This document shows positions 60,126-64,000 of a stretch of 64,000 nt of DNA, one piece after another; within the stretch, counting starts at the first letter, position 1, and every line of letters starts with the position of its first letter. The notes below the pieces were generated by a model. That model saw only the letters and a program-made list of their open reading frames with translations. It was not told the origin of the DNA and made no database searches. The position numbers were made by a program, and so were the translations under genes. The stretch covers positions 1-64,000 of the forward strand of contig CAWKLL010000028.1 of assembly GCA_963850255.1 (NCBI GenBank), written 5' to 3'. Origin of the DNA: J054 sp963850255. Lineage in GTDB: Bacteria; Pseudomonadota; Gammaproteobacteria; Steroidobacterales; GCA-2729495.

Positions 60126-61079
60126 CTAACTTTCTCCTGGCGGGGCGTTCTGAAACTCGCCAATTTCATGCACCACACTGGTCGCATAGCTTCCTTTGCT
60201 CAAACCAAAACTCAGGGTAAGCCGGTCGGCATCCCAGTGCCAGCGCAGATCGTCAACGCTAAGGCGCAGCGAGCGGCGCATCATCCGCGCCTGGTAGCTC
60301 TGCAGAATTTCACAACTGGCCGGAAACTGTGCAAAAAATTTGCTTTCTTCCATCGCCGCTACATCGCCACTCAGATTCTCTCCGCTTCCCCATAAAAGAC
60401 CACTGCCTGCGTCCGGCTCAGTGCGAGTCGCAATTTCCCCGACATTTCGGACCAGCCAGGTACGTGCCTCTACGCGACCAGCCAGGTAGTGATTAAACAT
60501 GGCCGAACGCAAGGCCGACAAGCCGAAACTGCGCTTACGCCGATCGCGCCGAGCACCGGGCTGAGTCAGCAGATCTATATTACTGCCCTGACGGCCAAAA
60601 CGCTGCGCGCCAAAATAATTCGGCACACCCTGTTTCGCGATAGTCTGCAAGCGCGCATTCACAGCCTCGATATCGGCGACACAGTCACGCAAAACCAGTT
60701 GAAACAAATTGCCTGCCAGCGCACCGGTACGCAATTTCGCCTGGTGACGACGCGCCTCCAGAACTTCAACACCAGGCAGGTCGGGCAATACCGGGTCCGC
60801 GCGACCAGGCAGGTGCAGACTAAACCACTGCTCGGTGACGGCATGCCGGTCTTTCAGACCCGCATAACCCACAGAGCCCGGCCGCAACTGGCATGCACTG
60901 GCCAACTGAGCGGCGAGCCAGCGCGTATTCTGGCCGCTTTTACGGATTCTCAGGTAAAGATGCTCGCCTTCGCCTGTCAGCTCGAAAGGCAACTGCTCGA
61001 CAACCTGAAAGTCGCTGTGGCGGGCCCGCAGAATACCCTTGGCCAGTGATGAGCCCCAGGCACGCGGCAGATCATTCAC
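60126..61079 (-). CDS. truD: tRNA pseudouridine synthase D
   Basis: A 317-residue TruD that modifies U13 in tRNAGlu. The catalytic Asp lies in VGYAGLKDRHAVTEQWFSLHLPG, with GEHLYLRIRKSGQNTRWLA before it and PNYFGAQRFGR after it. The TRUD insertion domain follows. I chose GTG at 61079 (NDLPRAWGSS), which aligns with the E. coli N-terminus. ispD and ispF, usually between ftsB and truD, are absent here. Confidence 0.94.
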   Translation of the reverse strand: MNDLPRAWGSSLAKGILRARHSDFQVVEQLPFELTGEGEHLYLRIRKSGQNTRWLAAQLASACQLRPGSVGYAGLKDRHAVTEQWFSLHLPGRADPVLPDLPGVEVLEARRHQAKLRTGALAGNLFQLVLRDCVADIEAVNARLQTIAKQGVPNYFGAQRFGRQGSNIDLLTQPGARRDRRKRSFGLSALRSAMFNHYLAGRVEARTWLVRNVGEIATRTEPDAGSGLLWGSGENLSGDVAAMEESKFFAQFPASCEILQSYQARMMRRSLRLSVDDLRWHWDADRLTLSFGLSKGSYATSVVHEIGEFQNAPPGES

Positions 61080-61128
61080 CGCAGCACCACGCGCCAGCAG
61101 AGCGCGCTCGGCCGGTGGAATCGGGGTA

Positions 61129-61434
61129 CTAGTCGCCGCCGCTGCCCTCACCAAGAATGTAAAAACTCTCGTCCGCACCGACAAGACCAAGGTCAGATCG
61201 AGCGCGCTCTTCGAGGGCGTTGAAACCGCGTTTTAAATCGCGAACCTCGGCAGCCATCCGCTCATTGCGTTCGGCCAGCGCAGCATTCTCAATTCGCTGC
61301 GCATCGTTCTGCGTACTCAGTCTACGCACTTCGGAAAAGCCGTCCTCGGATACCCACAAGCGAACCTGGAGCAGCATCAGCGCGGCGGCCAGTGCCAGCA
61401 AAGCGATGCGCAGAGTTAAAGGTCGTGACGACAT
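61129..61434 (-). CDS. ftsB: Cell division protein FtsB
   Basis: A 101-residue bitopic protein. The N-terminal helix (residues about 8-24, LRIALLALAAALMLLQVRLW) is followed by a coiled coil (RIENAALAERNERMAAEVRDLK) and the C-terminal EERARSDLGLVGADESFY motif. FtsB joins FtsL and FtsQ in the divisome. It follows eno by 2 bp. Confidence 0.94.
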   Translation of the reverse strand: MSSRPLTLRIALLALAAALMLLQVRLWVSEDGFSEVRRLSTQNDAQRIENAALAERNERMAAEVRDLKRGFNALEERARSDLGLVGADESFYILGEGSGGD

Positions 61435-61436
61435 TT

Positions 61437-62717
61437 CTAAACGGCCACCGGAAACGCATCGCGGCCAGCATATTCCGCGGCACTGCCAAGTGTCTCTTCG
61501 ATACGCAAAAGTTGATTGTATTTCGCCATCCGATCGGAGCGACACAGTGAGCCGGTCTTGATCTGGGTCGCGCGGGTTCCCACTGCAATATCTGCGATGG
61601 TCGCGTCCGAAGTCTCACCGGAACGATGGGAAACCACCGCTGAATAACCGGCATCCACTGCCATATCAATGGCCGCCAGCGTCTCGGTCAAAGTACCTAT
61701 CTGATTCGGCTTGATCAAAATAGAATTGGCAATCCCGCCTGCGATGCCTCGCTCGAGAATACGGGTGTTAGTGACGAACAGATCGTCACCCACCAGTTGC
61801 AAACTGCTACCCAAGGCCTGGCTGAGCTTGCCCCAACCGTCCCAGTCATCCTCGGACATGCCGTCCTCGATGGTGATAATCGGATAATCTTTTGCCAGGC
61901 CCTGCAGGTACTCGGCAAACGCCTGGGCAGAAAAAGTTTTGCCTTCTGAAGCCAGACTATAGGTCCCATCGGAATAAAACTCGGAGCTGGCCACATCCAG
62001 GCCCAGATAAATATCATGGCCGGCTTTCAGCCCGGCTTTGTCGATCGCCTCAAGGATGATCTCCAGGGCCGCCGCGTTGGAGGGCAAGTCTGGCGCGAAT
62101 CCGCCTTCATCGCCGACGGCAGTACTGAGCCCCTGTTGATGCAGGACGGATTTCAGCGCATGAAAAACTTCCACGCCCTGGCGCAGCGCTTCGCTGAAGC
62201 TGTTCGCGCCGACAGGCAGAATCATAAATTCCTGGATATCAACGCTATTGTCAGCGTGGGCGCCACCGTTGATGATGTTCATCATCGGCACCGGCATTAC
62301 CCGGCCATCGGCAGACAAGCGCTGAAACAGCGGCAGGCCCTGCTCCACTGCGGCGGCTTTGGCCACCGCCAGGGACACGGCCAGCAGCGCATTGGCACCC
62401 AGACGTCCCTTGTTTTCGCTGCCATCGAGTTCAATCAGACGGGCATCAACGGATGCCTGCGACAAGCCGTCGGCACCGGTCAGCGCGGCGCGAATTTCTC
62501 CGTTCACGTTGGCAACAGCCTGCCGTACGCCCTTGCCGAGATAACGTGAAGCATCCTGATCGCGCAATTCGACCGCCTCGCGAGTCCCGGTAGAGGCCCC
62601 GGAGGGCACCGCCGCGCGGCCGAAGGCGCCGGATGCCAGACGCACATCCGCCTCAACGGTGGGATTACCGCGCGAATCAATGATTTCGCGGCCGTGAATA
62701 AATTCAATCTGACTCAT
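61437..62717 (-). CDS. eno: Enolase
   Basis: A 426-residue enolase starting MSQIEFIHGREIIDSRGNPT. Catalytic motifs include SGASTGTREAVELRD, VGDEGGFAPDL, ITIEDGMSEDDWDGW and the signature ILIKPNQIGTLTET. It interconverts 2-phosphoglycerate and phosphoenolpyruvate and in RNase E degradosomes also binds Rne. It lies between kdsA and ftsB as in many relatives. Confidence 0.98.
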   Translation of the reverse strand: MSQIEFIHGREIIDSRGNPTVEADVRLASGAFGRAAVPSGASTGTREAVELRDQDASRYLGKGVRQAVANVNGEIRAALTGADGLSQASVDARLIELDGSENKGRLGANALLAVSLAVAKAAAVEQGLPLFQRLSADGRVMPVPMMNIINGGAHADNSVDIQEFMILPVGANSFSEALRQGVEVFHALKSVLHQQGLSTAVGDEGGFAPDLPSNAAALEIILEAIDKAGLKAGHDIYLGLDVASSEFYSDGTYSLASEGKTFSAQAFAEYLQGLAKDYPIITIEDGMSEDDWDGWGKLSQALGSSLQLVGDDLFVTNTRILERGIAGGIANSILIKPNQIGTLTETLAAIDMAVDAGYSAVVSHRSGETSDATIADIAVGTRATQIKTGSLCRSDRMAKYNQLLRIEETLGSAAEYAGRDAFPVAV

Positions 62718-62751
62718 GGGCGCCTGTTTCTCCTGATTTGCCAGTGGCCGT

Positions 62752-63591
62752 TCAGTGCAGTAATTCCTGTTCCGGCAAAGCACGAGACTTGACCACCTGG
62801 TCAATCTCGAGCAGAGCCTCCAATAACTCGGGCATTTTATCCAGCGGCCAGGCGTTCGGTCCGTCGCTCAAGGCCTTGTCCGGGTCCGGATGCGTTTCCA
62901 TGAACACGCCGGAAATACCGGCGGCCACGGCCGAACGCGCCAGCACCGGCACAAATTCACGCTGACCACCCGAGGCGTCGCCTCGCCCGCCGGGTAGTTG
63001 CACCGAATGCGTCGCATCAAAAACAACCGGACAACCCGTTTCTCGCATGATGGCCAGCGAACGCATGTCAGCGATCAGATTGTTATAACCGAAACTAAAA
63101 CCACGTTCGCAAACCATGATGGATGAATTCCCGGTGCTGCGGGCCTTGTCCACGACGTTGCGCATTTCTCCGGGCGAAAGAAACTGGCCTTTTTTAATAT
63201 TGACCGGTTTTCCGGTTGCCGCCACCCGCAATATAAAATTCGTTTGTCGACACAAAAAAGCCGGCGTCTGCAGCACATCGGCGACCTCGGCGACCTCGTC
63301 CATCGGCGTGTCCTCATGCACATCGGTGAGCACCGGCAACTTAAGCTGACGACGGACTTCGGCGAGAATACGCAAACCTTCTTCCAGGCCGGGCCCGCGA
63401 AAACTGTTGGCAGACGAGCGATTCGCCTTGTCATAGGACGACTTGAAAATCAGCTGCATGCCCAGCGCCTGGGTGATCGACTGCAAGCGCCCAGCCACAT
63501 CGATGGTCATGGCCTCACTTTCGACCACACAGGGTCCGGCAATCAGAAACAGCGGATGATCAATACCCGCGTCAAAGTCCAGCAGCTTCAT
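62752..63591 (-). CDS. kdsA: 2-dehydro-3-deoxyphosphooctonate aldolase (KDO-8-phosphate synthase)
   Basis: A 279-residue KdsA that joins arabinose-5-phosphate and PEP. It has FLIAGPCVVESEAM, FKSSYDKANRSS, PVLTDVHED and FDATHSVQLPGGRGDASGGQREFVPVL in pieces. The residue after VQLPGG region and the CERGFSFGYNNLI block indicate the metal-independent type with Asn (CERGxxFGYNN). The start overlaps pyrG (ATGA). It supplies KDO for kdsB. Confidence 0.97.
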   Translation of the reverse strand: MKLLDFDAGIDHPLFLIAGPCVVESEAMTIDVAGRLQSITQALGMQLIFKSSYDKANRSSANSFRGPGLEEGLRILAEVRRQLKLPVLTDVHEDTPMDEVAEVADVLQTPAFLCRQTNFILRVAATGKPVNIKKGQFLSPGEMRNVVDKARSTGNSSIMVCERGFSFGYNNLIADMRSLAIMRETGCPVVFDATHSVQLPGGRGDASGGQREFVPVLARSAVAAGISGVFMETHPDPDKALSDGPNAWPLDKMPELLEALLEIDQVVKSRALPEQELLH

Positions 63592-64000
63592 GCGCCGGCA
63601 GCGGCCTTGAGCTCCTGGGCGCCGAATTCCCGTGCCGCCGCGACAAAACCGGTAAACAACGGATGCCCCTCGCGCGGATTGGAAGTAAATTCGGGATGAA
63701 ACTGACAGGCCAGAAACCAGGGATGATCAGCCAGTTCAACGACCTCGACCAAACCGTCGCTGGAACGACCGGAAAATATCAGCCCCGCCTGACTCAGCCG
63801 CTCAAGGTAGCCATTGTTGACCTCATAACGATGCCGATGGCGCTCACGCACTTCCTCGGCACCGTAAGCGCGCGCGGCCAGACTACCCGGCAACAACTGG
63901 CAGACCTGGGCTCCCAGACGCATGCTGCCACCGACTTCCGACTCAAGGCTGCGTGCCTGCGTACTGCCGTCCAGATCCTGCCATTCAGTGATCAGGGCAA
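63588..64000 (-). CDS. pyrG: CTP synthase (C-terminal fragment, begins beyond right edge)
   Basis: The last 136 or so codons are visible. LITEWQDLDGSTQARS leads into GSMRLGAQVCQLLPGSLA, then EVRERHRHRYEVNN and the glutaminase His-Glu in FLACQFHPEFTSNPREGHPLF. This is the GATase domain end of PyrG. pyrG-kdsA-eno-ftsB is a conserved order. Confidence 0.97.
   Translation of the reverse strand, partial: ALITEWQDLDGSTQARSLESEVGGSMRLGAQVCQLLPGSLAARAYGAEEVRERHRHRYEVNNGYLERLSQAGLIFSGRSSDGLVEVVELADHPWFLACQFHPEFTSNPREGHPLFTGFVAAAREFGAQELKAAAGA

Noticed and set aside
1..64000. Mobile elements, CRISPR arrays, tRNA or rRNA genes, toxin-antitoxin or defence islands
   Set aside because: Scanning by eye found no transposase or integrase, no regularly spaced repeats, and no tRNA or rRNA signature. 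YgfX was once called a toxin, but its position with SdhE makes a housekeeping role as likely.

Overview
The window is a dense stretch of housekeeping genes from a gammaproteobacterial chromosome. I see no mobile element, phage, CRISPR array, tRNA or rRNA gene. Three things point to Gammaproteobacteria. First, the clusters rpoE-rseABC, lepA-lepB-rnc-era-recO-pdxJ-acpS, sdhCDAB-sdhE-ygfX and surE-pcm-nlpD are present. Second, envelope genes typical of Gram-negatives occur (lpxK, msbA, kdsA, kdsB, lolCDE, an Lpp/OprI-type lipoprotein). Third, the order rne ... kdsB-lpxK-msbA-exbD-exbB-comEC ... lol ... mfd resembles what I recall from Pseudomonas and Xanthomonas relatives. A lexA-imuA-imuB-dnaE2 mutagenesis operon argues against the Enterobacterales. 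I cannot name a genus from sequence alone.

Layout. Positions 1-3.2 kb hold the SOS mutagenesis operon (minus strand; dnaE2 runs off the left edge) behind two abutting LexA boxes. From 3.4 to 4.9 kb an Lpp-like lipoprotein faces an L,D-transpeptidase. From 4.9 to 9.3 kb lies yceD-rpmF-plsX-fabH followed by a DASS transporter. From 9.3 to 13.8 kb are maf, rluC and rne, the last with a long structured leader. From 13.8 to 25.2 kb are lipid A, KDO and outer-membrane lipoprotein export genes plus comEC. From 25.2 to 34.2 kb come an sfsA remnant, a small secreted protein, mfd-csiV, a degenerate PAS-GGDEF protein, a purine/methylthioinosine salvage pair, nagZ and a second L,D-transpeptidase. From 34.2 to 45.8 kb rlmD, an exonuclease and acpS through rpoE read leftward as an almost gapless series. 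From 45.9 to 51.2 kb is succinate dehydrogenase with assembly factors SdhE, DUF1674 (SDHAF4-like) and YgfZ. From 51.2 kb to the right edge are lysS, prfB (with its programmed frameshift), recJ, nlpD-yqaA-pcm-surE, smrA, an enoyl-CoA isomerase, truD, ftsB, eno, kdsA and the 3' part of pyrG.

Most genes are on the minus strand with 1-35 bp overlaps or very short gaps, so translational coupling is likely common. GTG and TTG starts are frequent. The observations I rate highest are: the Lpp-like protein with a C-terminal lysine next to a transpeptidase of the kind that anchors such proteins; the clustering of three complex II/Fe-S assembly factors around sdhCDAB; a clean internal deletion in sfsA; the lexA promoter with tandem operators; the rne promoter and leader; and the sigma-E-type promoter before rpoE. 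No wholly novel system is evident.
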